A stretch of 45,052 bases of DNA from Sphingomonas bacterium (GTDB taxonomy: Bacteria; Pseudomonadota; Alphaproteobacteria; Sphingomonadales; Sphingomonadaceae): positions 1-45,052 of the forward strand of contig NZ_JAQGKZ010000008.1 in NCBI RefSeq assembly GCF_028289855.1, read 5' to 3'. The position numbers and the translations under genes were made by a program. Of the stretch, positions 17,846 to 25,939 are shown piece by piece (positions within the stretch are counted from its first letter, which is position 1; each line of letters starts with the position of its first letter). The notes beneath the pieces are model-generated. The model was given only the letters and a program-made list of their open reading frames with translations. It did no database searches and had not been told where the DNA came from.

Positions 17846-18259
17846 GTGAAAAAGACCTATCGCGGTAGCTGTCATTGCAAGGCGGTCACGTTCGAGGCGG
17901 ATATCGACCTCGATCAGGGCACGGGCAAGTGCAATTGCACGTTCTGCTGGAAGCAGCGGATGTGGAATGCGGGGCAACTCAAGCCCGAGGATTTCCGCCT
18001 GTTGTCGGGCGAGGACGTGCTCGGCGATTACAGCAAGTCGGGCGATTGGGGCGAGGGGCACCACCGGTTCTGCACCAAGTGCGGGATCGCGACGCACGGG
18101 CATGGCACGATCGAGGCGATGGGCGGGCCGTATCTGTCGGTCCACCTCGCGGCGCTCGACGATCTCCCGGTCGAGGAGCTGATCGCCGCGCCGCTCACCT
18201 ATATGGACGGCCTCCACGACAATTGGTGGAATCCGCCCGCCGAGACGCGCCAGCTTTGA
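17846..18259 (+). CDS. GFA/CENP-V family zinc protein
   Basis: A 137-residue protein of the glutathione-dependent formaldehyde-activating enzyme (GFA, S-(hydroxymethyl)glutathione synthase-like) fold. Zinc-ligand cysteines are visible in SCHCKAV, CNCTFC and RFCTKCGIATHG. The GTG start at 17846 (VKKTYRGSCHC) follows GGAGGAGCGG; longer frames would begin inside the tRNA and are rejected. Most members are not proven to act on formaldehyde, so the substrate is open. It is tail to tail with the HTH/S24-like gene. Confidence 0.87.
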   Translation: MKKTYRGSCHCKAVTFEADIDLDQGTGKCNCTFCWKQRMWNAGQLKPEDFRLLSGEDVLGDYSKSGDWGEGHHRFCTKCGIATHGHGTIEAMGGPYLSVHLAALDDLPVEELIAAPLTYMDGLHDNWWNPPAETRQL

Positions 18260-18301
18260 ACGTAGCGGGCCGGTGCCGCCCATCGGCGTGAGCCGGTCGA
18301 G

Positions 18302-18865
18302 CTACAACGCGCGGATCAAGGTCACCGCGCGCGCGATCCAGGGCGGGTCGCTGACCACTTGCTGGCGCTGCCCCGCGCCGAGCGGCAGCAGTTGCAGCCG
18401 GTCGCCCTCACGCCCGATCAGTCGCCCGAACAGGAAGCGCCCGCCGGGCCGCGGCACCAGCACGTCGCGGTTGAGCGCGCCGCCGAATGCCTCGGGCGCC
18501 AGCGGCTCGCACCAGATCGTGTCGCCGCTGCGGTAATCGCCGATCCCGCCGGTCACCGAAATCCCCACCATCCCCGCAGCGGCGCGCGGCGGGGGGAGCA
18601 CGATCGGCCGCCCCGGCGCGTGCGCGCCCTCGGCGCCCAATACCGCCGCGACCGGCAGCTCGGCGTGATCGGGCAGCTTGACCAGATCGGCCGCCTCGAC
18701 CCCCAGCGCCGCGGCGATACGGTTGAGCCAGCCGACCGACACGGTGCGCATCCCCGTCTCCAGCCGGCCGATCGTCTGCGCGGTGGTCGGCGGCACGCAG
18801 GCCTTGGCGACATCGTCGAGCGTCATGCCCCGCGCGCGGCGGACTTCGCGGATGGCGGTGATCAT
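18302..18865 (-). CDS. XRE-type HTH regulator with S24-like C-terminal domain
   Basis: A 187-residue repressor-like protein. The N-terminal helix-turn-helix is MITAIREVRRARGMTLDDVAKACVPPTTAQTIGRLETGMRTVSVGWLNRIAAALGV. The C-terminal part (GRPIVLPPPRAAAGMVGISVTGGIGDYRSGDTIWCEP...FLFGRLIGREGDRLQLLPL) has the shape of an S24/LexA-type domain. The canonical GDSM serine motif is replaced by TGGIGD, so self-cleavage is unlikely. It is divergent from the DUF6456 gene across a 96-bp gap that contains a dyad, suggesting that it controls both genes. Confidence 0.8.
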   Translation of the reverse strand: MITAIREVRRARGMTLDDVAKACVPPTTAQTIGRLETGMRTVSVGWLNRIAAALGVEAADLVKLPDHAELPVAAVLGAEGAHAPGRPIVLPPPRAAAGMVGISVTGGIGDYRSGDTIWCEPLAPEAFGGALNRDVLVPRPGGRFLFGRLIGREGDRLQLLPLGAGQRQQVVSDPPWIARAVTLIRAL

Positions 18866-18899
18866 CTGGACGCCCCTTCATTCCCAAATAGGTTCGTCA

Positions 18900-18950
18900 C
18901 TTTCCTACAGAATGGACGATATGGCAATAGGTGCGCGACTCGTAGAAAAG
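18900..18950. promoter_or_regulatory. Dyad in the divergent HTH/DUF6456 promoter region
   Basis: CTTTCCTAC (18900-18908) and GTAGAAAAG (18942-18950) are inverted repeats matching at 8 of 9 bases, spaced 33 bp apart between two divergent genes. This is a reasonable operator candidate for the adjacent HTH protein. The start codon of DUF6456 lies 12 bp after the second arm, with GGAGGGACG as ribosome binding site. Confidence 0.4.
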
Positions 18951-18961
18951 CTGGAGGGACG

Positions 18962-19456
18962 ATGCGCGATTTGGTGGAAGTGGACTTCGATCCGGCGGAC
19001 GTCACCGTCCCCGCGACCCGCGCGCGGGCCGGCGGCAAGCGCCGCGCGCGCACCGTCACGGTGAACCGCGCCGAATCGCCGCTGTCATGGCTCGCCGCGC
19101 GCGGGCTGGTCGACGCGCGCCAGGTCGAGGCGGGCGAACGACTGCGGCGCGACTATGAAATCGCGCAACTCGGCCCGCGCGTGACGATGCAATGTGACAA
19201 TGTGCGCGTCGACAATGGCGGGTCGGGCGGCGGAGACGGCGGCGACGCGACTCACGCGCACCTCGCGGCAAAGCGCCGCTTCGACGCCGCGATCGCCGCG
19301 GCAGGCAGCGGGCTGAGCGACATCCTGTGGCGCGTGATCTGCGCGGGCGAAGCGATCCCCGCCGCCGAACGCGCGCTCAACTGGCCCGGCCGCGCCGGGC
19401 GACTGGTGCTCGGTTTGGCGCTCGATCGGCTGGCGGATCATTATGGGTTGCCGTGA
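18962..19456 (+). CDS. DUF6456 domain-containing protein
   Basis: A 164-residue basic protein of unknown function. The N-terminal 50 residues are Arg/Ala-rich (TRARAGGKRRARTVTVNRAE). The remainder is the DUF6456 core: SPLSWLAARGLVDARQVEAGERLRRDYEIAQLGPRVTM..., ending with DILWRVICAGEAIPAAERALNWPGRAGRLVLGLALDRLADHY. ATG 18962 follows GGAGGGACG. The family often sits beside DNA-binding regulators, and the core resembles a DNA-binding helical domain. Its pairing with a divergent HTH gene suggests a shared regulatory unit, but the function is unknown. Confidence 0.82.
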   Translation: MRDLVEVDFDPADVTVPATRARAGGKRRARTVTVNRAESPLSWLAARGLVDARQVEAGERLRRDYEIAQLGPRVTMQCDNVRVDNGGSGGGDGGDATHAHLAAKRRFDAAIAAAGSGLSDILWRVICAGEAIPAAERALNWPGRAGRLVLGLALDRLADHYGLP

Positions 19457-19557
19457 GCGCGGCGTTTGTCCGTTAACGGCCCAATAGCGGACGCCGATCG
19501 GATCGCGGATTGCGCCACGCCATGTCCTACGGCACGGTCATGGCCGCTTTAGGATGA

Positions 19558-20409
19558 ATGATCGTGCGGACACTTCTGGCTATCCTTCTCCTGACCCTGG
19601 CGGCCAACCCCGCCGCCTCGTTGCCAAACGGCCAATTGAAGGCGCCCACCAAGGCCCGAACGCCGGTTCCGCTACTCCCCGCGGAAAAATGGAAGGTGGA
19701 AAATACGACGCTGACCTGCGTGCTGACGCGCGGCTTCGGCGAAGGCGTCGGGCGCGTCGATTTTGGCCTTGAACTCGATGCGCTGGGGATCGGCAATATG
19801 TCGCTGGCGCTGGAGCCGAACAAGCGCGAAAGCATCGAGAAACTCGTTGCCCATATCGTGCTCCCGCCTTCGGACAAGGAGATCGCACTGCCCGCTTATG
19901 CCGAGTCGGGCATGACCGCCGCAGACCGATATTCGATGTCCATTCGCCTCGACCGTGAAGATCTGGAGAGGCTGACCGAGGCGGCGGCGGATGGCGCCGA
20001 CGAGATCCGGATCAACGTGGGCGACAGGCGGATGGATTTGCGATCGGGTCCGATCAAGGCGGCGATCGCAGCGTTATTCAATTGCCAGCGCCTTCTCGTG
20101 CGAAGCTGGGGCGCCGACCCCGATGCCATGACCGAAGCCGATGGTGGCGACATACCGTGGTTCCGCGACGGCGATCTTCCTTTCGCCGTCAGGAAAACCA
20201 GCGCGGGCGGCCTGACGATTGCGGCGGTCAGCGTCGATCGTGCCGGAAAACCGACGGGATGCCGCCTGTTCGTCGTGACCGGCACGCCGGCGGTCGACGC
20301 AGTCGCGTGCACCGACATTGTGAAGCGCGGCCGTTTCAAGCCCGCCCGCACCGGCGATCCGGCCGTGCGCTGGGCCGTCGTCAGCCATCGCTGGGCGCGG
20401 GGCCGCTAA
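19558..20409 (+). CDS. Secreted hypothetical protein with TonB-C-terminus-like end
   Basis: A 283-residue exported protein. The signal peptide is MIVRTLLAILLLTLAANPAAS. The middle, with RYSMSIRLDREDLERL, has no family I recognise. The last 70 residues (SVDRAGKPTGCRLFVVTGTPAVDAVACTDIVKRGRFKPARTGDPAVRW) resemble the TonB C-terminal fold: glycine turn, paired cysteines, 'G-x-P-x-x-D' helix and RFxPA strand. There is no Pro-rich spacer or retained transmembrane anchor, so it is not a normal energy transducer. A similar short pattern occurs in the protein at 24213. Confidence 0.65.
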   Translation: MIVRTLLAILLLTLAANPAASLPNGQLKAPTKARTPVPLLPAEKWKVENTTLTCVLTRGFGEGVGRVDFGLELDALGIGNMSLALEPNKRESIEKLVAHIVLPPSDKEIALPAYAESGMTAADRYSMSIRLDREDLERLTEAAADGADEIRINVGDRRMDLRSGPIKAAIAALFNCQRLLVRSWGADPDAMTEADGGDIPWFRDGDLPFAVRKTSAGGLTIAAVSVDRAGKPTGCRLFVVTGTPAVDAVACTDIVKRGRFKPARTGDPAVRWAVVSHRWARGR

Positions 20410-20460
20410 TCGACGAGCGTAGGTGAAGATCATGACGTACAAGCCCGTACCGGAGAAAGA

Positions 20461-20658
20461 ATGACCGTTCTAACCGCGATGCGCTGGACGCTGTTGGGAA
20501 GCCTGCTGCTTTATGGCTTGGGGCTAGTCATGGGCGGCTGGCCGATGGCCATTGCCGGAACCCTTGCCATCGCAATCGGCGCGCTGGGGTGTGTCGTCAT
20601 CCAGCTTGCTCGACTGGTTGGCCGGCGACGGCACAAGCTGGTGGAGAGACCGGAGTGA
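20461..20658 (+). CDS. Small two-helix membrane protein
   Basis: A 65-residue protein (MTVLTAMRWTLLGSLLLYGLGLVMGGWPMAIAGTLAIAIGALGCVVIQLARLVGRRRHKLVERPE) with two hydrophobic helices separated by MGGWP and a basic C-terminus. GGAGAAAGA precedes the ATG. Its TGA overlaps the GTG of the next small membrane gene, so the two are translationally coupled. No family recognised. Confidence 0.6.
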   Translation: MTVLTAMRWTLLGSLLLYGLGLVMGGWPMAIAGTLAIAIGALGCVVIQLARLVGRRRHKLVERPE

Positions 20659-20861
20659 CCCCGAAGATTTGGCAGATGGCGGCCCTTGTTTCGATACTCA
20701 TCGCCGCCGTGATCCTCGGCGTGTCCGGAAGCTCGAACATCCTGCGAATGCTTGCGATACCTTTCGTGTTTCTGGCCCTCTGGCTGACCAACCAGAGACA
20801 CGCCGCTGAAAGGCTCGAGCGACATCAAAAGCTCAGCGACGACTCTGACAAGGAGCTATAG
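20655..20861 (+). CDS. Small membrane protein, coupled to the preceding gene
   Basis: A 68-residue protein from a GTG at 20655 (VTPKIWQMAALVSILIAAVILGVSG...) with two hydrophobic segments (QMAALVSILIAAVILGV and MLAIPFVFLALWLT) and a charged tail ERLERHQKLSDDSDKEL. The GTGA overlap with the upstream gene and the ribosome binding site GGAGAGACCGGA inside that gene's end indicate coupled translation. No family recognised; it is probably a partner of the protein encoded at 20461. Confidence 0.55.
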   Translation: MTPKIWQMAALVSILIAAVILGVSGSSNILRMLAIPFVFLALWLTNQRHAAERLERHQKLSDDSDKEL

Positions 20862-20955
20862 GCCGCCATCCTGGCGCGTTGCGAAACCCGCCCCTCCAAA
20901 GGCGGTGGAAAATGCCCGTGCACCGGCTATGGTGCCGGTGAAGAGGGAAAAGTTC

Positions 20956-23900
20956 ATGCGGATCAAGGCGTTCGGGCTGCTGGCGATCATGGCGTTCGCG
21001 GGGCAAGCCCATGCGCAGGACAAACCGGTCATTGCGCCGGCGCCTGGCTGGGTGAAACCGGTCGCACTGCCGACCGACGGCAAGGATGACGGTCAGCCGG
21101 TCCGGATTCTCCTGTCGGACCAGCAAATCGACCTGACGCCGGGCCGGCCGACGATGTTCACCGAGTTCGTGGCCAAGATCCAGACGCCGCAAGGACTGGC
21201 GGCGGGCAACATCTCGCTTCCCTGGCGGCCCGAGACCGACGTGCTGACCGTCCACAAGCTCGTCATCCGGCGCGGCGACAAGGCGATCGACGTGCTGGCG
21301 TCGGGCCAGACGTTCACCGTCCTGCGCCGCGAGACCAATCTGGAAACGGCGACGCTCGATGGCGTGCTGACCGCGAACATCCAGCCGGAAGGGTTGCAGG
21401 TCGGCGACATCATCGATCTCGCGATATCGATTACGTCGCGCGACCCGGTGCTCAAGAACCATGTCGAGGAGATGGCGGGGGCGTGGAACGGCGTGACGAT
21501 CGGCCGCGCGCACTTGCGCATCCAGTGGCCGTCTGATCTCAAGCTGCGGTTGCGGCAGACCGCGAGCTATGCCGCGCTCAAGCCGGTCAAAGCCGGGGCG
21601 ACGACCAGCGTCGAATTCTCGGCCGACAACCTTCAGCCTATTTCACCGCCAAAGGGCGCGCCGCCGCGCTACCAGTTGCAACGCATCGTCGAAGCCAGCG
21701 ACTTTGTCTCCTGGGCGGACCTCGGCGCGTTGATGGCGCCGTTGTACGACAAGGCGTCCGCGGTACCGGCGAGCGCGACGGTGCAAACCGAAATCGCGCG
21801 GATCCGGGCGGCCTCCTCCGATCCCGTGGCGCGCGCGGAGGCCGCGCTCGCGCTGGTGCAGGACCGCGTGCGCTATGTCGCGCTGGCGATGGGTGCGGGC
21901 GGGCTGGTGCCGGCGGATGCAGAGGCCACGTGGACGCGGCGCTATGGCGACTGCAAGGCCAAGACCGCGCTGTTGCTCGCGATCCTCCACGCGCTCGATA
22001 TCAAGGCCGACGCCGTGGCGGTGAACGCGATCGCGGGCGACGGGATCGATGCGCGGCTGCCGATGGTCGGATTGTTCAACCACGTGCTGGTCCGTGCGCA
22101 GATCGGCGCGCGGACCTATTGGCTGGACGGAACCCGCAGCGGGGACGCCAGCCTCGACCGATTGACCGTGCCCCCGTTCGGCTGGGGCCTGCCGCTGGTC
22201 GCCAGCAATGCTCAGCTGGTTCGGCTGCTGCCGCCGCCTTTGGCCAAGCCCAATCAAGTCACCGCGATCAGAATCGACGCCCAGGGCGGGATCGCGATCC
22301 CCGCACCGACGCACATCGAAGTCGTGCTGTCGGGGGACGAGGCGATGGGCAGCAGCTTGTGGTTGGCGGGTCTCGTCGGCGACCAGCGCGATCGCACGCT
22401 GCGCGATTATTGGCACGCTCAATATGACTTCATCGACATCAAATCGACGAGCGCGGCGTTCGACCCGAAGACCGGCGAGACGCGATTCGTCATGGATGGC
22501 CTGGCCAAGATGGACTGGAGCGACGGGTCGTATCAGACCGATGGCACCGGTATCGGCTATCGCGCCGATTTCAGCCGCGACCCGGGTCCCGACCGCGATG
22601 CGCCCTTCGCCGTCCCGTATCCGTATTTCACCAAACTGACCGAAACCATCCTGCTGCCGAAGGACTTCGGGGCAACGACCGGTACCGCGGCGAACGTCGA
22701 CAAGACCGTCGCGGGGATCGAATATCGGCGCACAGCGGCCATCGTCGGCAACGTCTTCACGATCGAAAAGACCGAGCGCAGCGTCGCGCCGGAGTTTCCC
22801 GCCGCCGAAGCGCCCGCGGATCAGGCCGCGCTCCGCGCGCTGGCAACCCAGAGCATCTCGATCCGCAAGCCCATCGGGTATCGCCCGAGCGACGCCGACA
22901 TGACGGCGATGATGGCGGCGGCACCGACGACCGCCGCCGGGTTCCTCAGCCGCGGCAACACGCTGATGGAGCGTGGACGTCTGGACGATGCGATCAAGGA
23001 TTACGATCAGGCGATCGCGCTCGATCCCGGCAACGTCTGGGCGCACGCCGATCGCGGCATCGCGCTGGTGTGGAAGGATTCGACGGCAGAAGCGACCAGG
23101 GAACTCGATGCCGCCGCCGCGCTCGATCCGAAAAATCCCGTCGTCTGGCGCGCGCGCGGCCTGATGGCGGAACGCCGCGGCGCCGCGAAAGACGCGGTTG
23201 CGGCCTATACCGCTTCGCTCGTGGCCGAACCCGGCAACGTTTTCGCGCTGACGCACCGCGCCGTGGCCAACCGCGCGGCGGGCGATCCGGACGCCGCGCT
23301 CGCCGATGCGACCGCCGCGATCAAGCTCGCGCCCAAGGCGGTCGATCTCTATCTGTTGAGCGCCAATATCCTGCGCGGCCAGGGAAAGCGCGATGCCGCG
23401 CTGGCGCAAGCCGCGGCGGTGACCGCCGCCAATCCCGACAACGCCTACGCTTTTGTCGTCGCCGCGGGCATCTATGGGGCTTTCCAGCGGACCGATGACG
23501 CGATGCGGGCGTACGATCGGGCGCTGGCGATAAAGCCCGCATCGTACATCTATCTCAACCGCAGCTACGTTCGCCCCAAGGCCGATGTTGCGGGCCGGCT
23601 GGCCGATCTCGACGCAGCGCTCAAACTCGACCCGAACTCGGCCGACGCGATTGGCGGCAAGGCTCAGTTGCTGGCGGACAAGGGCGATTTGGCGGGAGCG
23701 ATCGCGATGTACAGCGTCGCCATCGGGCGGTTGCCGAACGAAACCGAGCTGCTGAGCGGGCGCGGCGTGGTCTATGCCCGCGCGGGGCAAACCGCGCTGG
23801 CGGAAAAAGACTTCGCCGCGGTTCGCGCCAAAGCCACCGACGCCAACGCCCTCAACAGCATTTGCTGGTCGAAAGCGACAAGCAACATCGCGCTCGATTC

Positions 23901-24192
23901 CGCCCTCCAGGATTGCGATGCGGCACTGGCCAAGGAGCCCGGCGTCGCCGCCTATCTCGACAGCCGCGCGTTCGTGCTGCTGCGCATGGGCCGGTACGAC
24001 GATGCGATCGCGACCTACGACAAGGCGCTCGGCGTATCGCCCGCCCTGGCGGCGTCGCTTTACGGTCGCGCGGTGGCATGGGCGAGTAAAGGCAATAAGG
24101 TGAAATCGGACGCCGACGTCGCTGCCGCGGAAGCGGTAGATCCCGACGTACGCGAAAGGTTCGCGCGCTACGGCGTCAAGTTGTCGCGCTGA
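20956..24192 (+). CDS. Large periplasmic DUF3857-transglutaminase-TPR protein
   Basis: A 1078-residue exported protein. A signal peptide (MRIKAFGLLAIMAFAGQAHA) leads into a DUF3857 domain (about residues 50-240) and then a transglutaminase-like core with predicted triad Cys333 (YGDCKAKTALLLAIL), His376 (FNHVLV) and Asp391 (YWLDGT). From about residue 655 to the end are roughly a dozen TPR units such as RGRLDDAIKDYDQAIALDPGN and MGRYDDAIATYDKALGV. ATG 20956 was chosen because the signal peptide starts there; an in-frame upstream ATG at 20905 adds a non-signal extension. The family is linked to envelope functions in several phyla; the substrate is unknown. It is preceded by two small membrane proteins. 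Confidence 0.88.
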   Translation: MRIKAFGLLAIMAFAGQAHAQDKPVIAPAPGWVKPVALPTDGKDDGQPVRILLSDQQIDLTPGRPTMFTEFVAKIQTPQGLAAGNISLPWRPETDVLTVHKLVIRRGDKAIDVLASGQTFTVLRRETNLETATLDGVLTANIQPEGLQVGDIIDLAISITSRDPVLKNHVEEMAGAWNGVTIGRAHLRIQWPSDLKLRLRQTASYAALKPVKAGATTSVEFSADNLQPISPPKGAPPRYQLQRIVEASDFVSWADLGALMAPLYDKASAVPASATVQTEIARIRAASSDPVARAEAALALVQDRVRYVALAMGAGGLVPADAEATWTRRYGDCKAKTALLLAILHALDIKADAVAVNAIAGDGIDARLPMVGLFNHVLVRAQIGARTYWLDGTRSGDASLDRLTVPPFGWGLPLVASNAQLVRLLPPPLAKPNQVTAIRIDAQGGIAIPAPTHIEVVLSGDEAMGSSLWLAGLVGDQRDRTLRDYWHAQYDFIDIKSTSAAFDPKTGETRFVMDGLAKMDWSDGSYQTDGTGIGYRADFSRDPGPDRDAPFAVPYPYFTKLTETILLPKDFGATTGTAANVDKTVAGIEYRRTAAIVGNVFTIEKTERSVAPEFPAAEAPADQAALRALATQSISIRKPIGYRPSDADMTAMMAAAPTTAAGFLSRGNTLMERGRLDDAIKDYDQAIALDPGNVWAHADRGIALVWKDSTAEATRELDAAAALDPKNPVVWRARGLMAERRGAAKDAVAAYTASLVAEPGNVFALTHRAVANRAAGDPDAALADATAAIKLAPKAVDLYLLSANILRGQGKRDAALAQAAAVTAANPDNAYAFVVAAGIYGAFQRTDDAMRAYDRALAIKPASYIYLNRSYVRPKADVAGRLADLDAALKLDPNSADAIGGKAQLLADKGDLAGAIAMYSVAIGRLPNETELLSGRGVVYARAGQTALAEKDFAAVRAKATDANALNSICWSKATSNIALDSALQDCDAALAKEPGVAAYLDSRAFVLLRMGRYDDAIATYDKALGVSPALAASLYGRAVAWASKGNKVKSDADVAAAEAVDPDVRERFARYGVKLSR

Positions 24193-24212
24193 TACGCCGG
24201 GCATTCGGACGG

Positions 24213-24617
24213 ATGATCGCACTCTTCGCGTTGCTCGCGATCGGTCAGACGGCGGCGACCGATCCGCCGCCGCCCGACCCATCCAACGACATCATCGTGC
24301 GCAGCATCCGCAAGCTCGACGATTGGCGCGCGGTGCTGATTTTTCAGGACGACACGCCCACCTGCCGGGTGGTCAAATCGACCGGTGATGCCGCCATCGA
24401 CGCAGTCGGCTGCGCCACGATGGTGCAGTGTTTCGTGACGACCAAGCCCCAGTTCGCGGCGCTGAACAACCGCGCGCTGTCGGCCAGCAAGCGCCGGTCG
24501 ATGCGGCTTGCCGCGAACCGCGCGATGGAGGAATGTTTCAAGACGACGCGCCGGACGATGATGGTCGACCTGACCAATCGCCGCAGCGCGTTGGAGAGCA
24601 AGGATCGCGACCGGTGA
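24213..24617 (+). CDS. Small secreted protein with TonB-C-like motif
   Basis: A 134-residue protein with a short signal peptide (MIALFALLAIGQTAA). It contains TCRVVKSTGDAAIDAVGCATMVQC, the paired-cysteine 'D-A-A-I-D' pattern seen in TonB C-terminal domains, but the RFxPA strand is missing. The C-terminal half is basic (SASKRRSMRLAANRAMEECFKTTRRTMM). It begins 20 bp after the TPR protein and is likely in the same transcript. Function not recognised. Confidence 0.55.
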   Translation: MIALFALLAIGQTAATDPPPPDPSNDIIVRSIRKLDDWRAVLIFQDDTPTCRVVKSTGDAAIDAVGCATMVQCFVTTKPQFAALNNRALSASKRRSMRLAANRAMEECFKTTRRTMMVDLTNRRSALESKDRDR

Positions 24618-24796
24618 CGCGATGAGCGAGGACCGGGCACCGATGGAGCGCGCGCGCAGGCTGCGCAACCGCGTGGCGATCGTGCCCGCAACGATCGCGG
24701 GCGCTGCCCGAGCTAGCTGTCAGGTCGCGCGATCGGCTGGCGGATGATCGCCCGCTACCCTAACATCGTGTTCACCCCAAGCGCCGGGAGACCATC

Positions 24797-25459
24797 ATGA
24801 TCGTCTACGGATCCACTTTGTCGCCGTTCGTCCGCAAGGTCATGGCGTACCTGTCCGAAAAAGGGCTGAGCGCCGAGCTGGTGCCGTCTGGCATGGGGCG
24901 GGGCGGGCCCGAATTCGTCGAGGCGAGCCCGTTCGGCAAGATGCCGGCGTTCCGCGATCCGGGCGGCGATAACGGGGGCGACTTCTTCATTTCGGATTCG
25001 ACCGCGATCATCACCTATCTCGAGGCGAAATATCCCGAGCCGGCGATGATCCCGGCCGACCCCGCCAACCGCGCGCGGACGATCTGGTTCGAGGAATTCG
25101 GCGACACGATGGTCGCGGCGGCGGGTGGCAAGGTGTTCTTCAACCGCATCGTCGCGCCCAAATTCTTGAAGCAGCCGGGCGACGAGGCGGCGGCGCAGGG
25201 CGCGATCGACACCGACTTGCCGCGGCTGCTCGACTATCTCGAGCGGATCGTCCCCGACAGCGGCTTCCTGGTCGGCGATGCGATCGGCCTGGCCGACATT
25301 TCGGTGGCCAGCCCGTTCGTCAATTTCGCGCATTGCGGCGTCGGCGTGGACGCGGAACGCTGGCCGCGCACGGTCGGCTATCTCGAGGCGATCCTGGCGC
25401 GGCCAAGCTTTGCCGCGATGGTCGAGGGCGAACGCCGGATGGTCGCGGCGTTGGGGTGA
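24797..25459 (+). CDS. Glutathione S-transferase family protein
   Basis: A 220-residue cytosolic protein. The N-terminal thioredoxin-like domain starts MIVYGSTLSPFVRKVMAYLSEKG, with the Ser of TLSPF in the catalytic position, and has PFGKMPAF (cis-Pro) and SDSTAIITYLEAKYP (glutathione gamma-glutamyl contact). The C-terminal helical domain contains FLVGDAIGLADISVASP, the N-capping/hydrophobic staple region. CGGGAGACCATC precedes the ATG. The substrate is unknown. It ends 16 bp before the inverted repeat that encloses the GIY-YIG gene. Confidence 0.92.
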   Translation: MIVYGSTLSPFVRKVMAYLSEKGLSAELVPSGMGRGGPEFVEASPFGKMPAFRDPGGDNGGDFFISDSTAIITYLEAKYPEPAMIPADPANRARTIWFEEFGDTMVAAAGGKVFFNRIVAPKFLKQPGDEAAAQGAIDTDLPRLLDYLERIVPDSGFLVGDAIGLADISVASPFVNFAHCGVGVDAERWPRTVGYLEAILARPSFAAMVEGERRMVAALG

Positions 25460-25475
25460 TGCGGTCGATCTAGCC

Positions 25476-25877
25476 GTCACCCCGGCCTTGTGCCGGGGCC
25501 CGCGGTCCGTCAAACAATGTCGTTGATGAGAGAGCGGGTCCCGTGCGTCTACATCCTCGCCAACGCGTATGATGGCATGCTCTATGTCGGTGTGATGTCG
25601 AACCTTATCGGTCGCATCGTCCAACATCGCGACGGTGCATTTGACGGCTATACCAAGCGATACGGGATCAAACGGCTGGTTTATTTCGAGACCGCCGACA
25701 CGATGGACGCCGCGATCACACGTGAAAAGCAACTCAAGCGCTATCGCCGCGAGTTCAAGCGCAACCTGATCGAACGCGACAATCCGGCGTGGAACGACCT
25801 TGGGGTTAGCCTCGGTCTTCCGCCACTGGCGTCATAGCCTCGCATCGAGGCGGACCCCGGCACAAGGCCGGGGTGAC
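25476..25877. mobile_element. Candidate palindrome-bounded unit carrying a GIY-YIG nuclease gene
   Basis: A 28-bp repeat at 25476-25503 recurs in inverted orientation at 25850-25877 with one mismatch. Each copy is itself a palindrome (CCCCGGC...GCCGGGG). Between them lies a single gene, the GIY-YIG nuclease, with under 15 bp on each side to the repeats. The two ends share their GTCAYCCC tip with the pair at 2221-2309. The layout parallels REP elements that enclose RAYT transposase genes. Mobility is inferred from structure alone; no target duplication is visible. Confidence 0.5.
25517..25837 (+). CDS. GIY-YIG domain nuclease (YhbQ/UPF0213-like)
   Basis: A 106-residue single-domain protein starting MSLMRERVPCVYILANAYDGMLYVGVMSNL. 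The GIY-YIG signature is present as VYILAN...LYVGV. It is followed by Arg in LIGRIVQHRDGAFDGYTKRYG, the KRLVYFE strand, the conserved Glu in AITREKQLKRYRREFKRNLIERDNPAWNDL, and an Asn-Pro-x-W-x-D ending typical of the family. It therefore appears catalytically intact. The start could be 25517 or 25526. It sits alone inside an inverted pair of palindromes. Confidence 0.92.
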   Translation: MSLMRERVPCVYILANAYDGMLYVGVMSNLIGRIVQHRDGAFDGYTKRYGIKRLVYFETADTMDAAITREKQLKRYRREFKRNLIERDNPAWNDLGVSLGLPPLAS

Positions 25878-25939
25878 GAAGAAGCATGTTGCCACACCTC
25901 CAAATTGAACCCGCCCGCCGCCCGCGCTACACCCCGGCC

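Noticed and set aside
17789..18259. Longer start for the GFA-family gene
   Set aside because: It would begin inside the tRNA-Val gene; the GTG at 17846 has a good ribosome binding site and the family N-terminus.
21643..24282. 879-residue minus-strand open frame opposite the TPR protein
   Set aside because: Composition artefact of GC-rich codons; no motifs, and the plus strand has signal peptide, transglutaminase and TPR signatures.
24623..24748. 41-codon open frame after the small secreted protein
   Set aside because: No ribosome binding site beyond chance and no recognisable sequence; in GC-rich DNA such frames are common.
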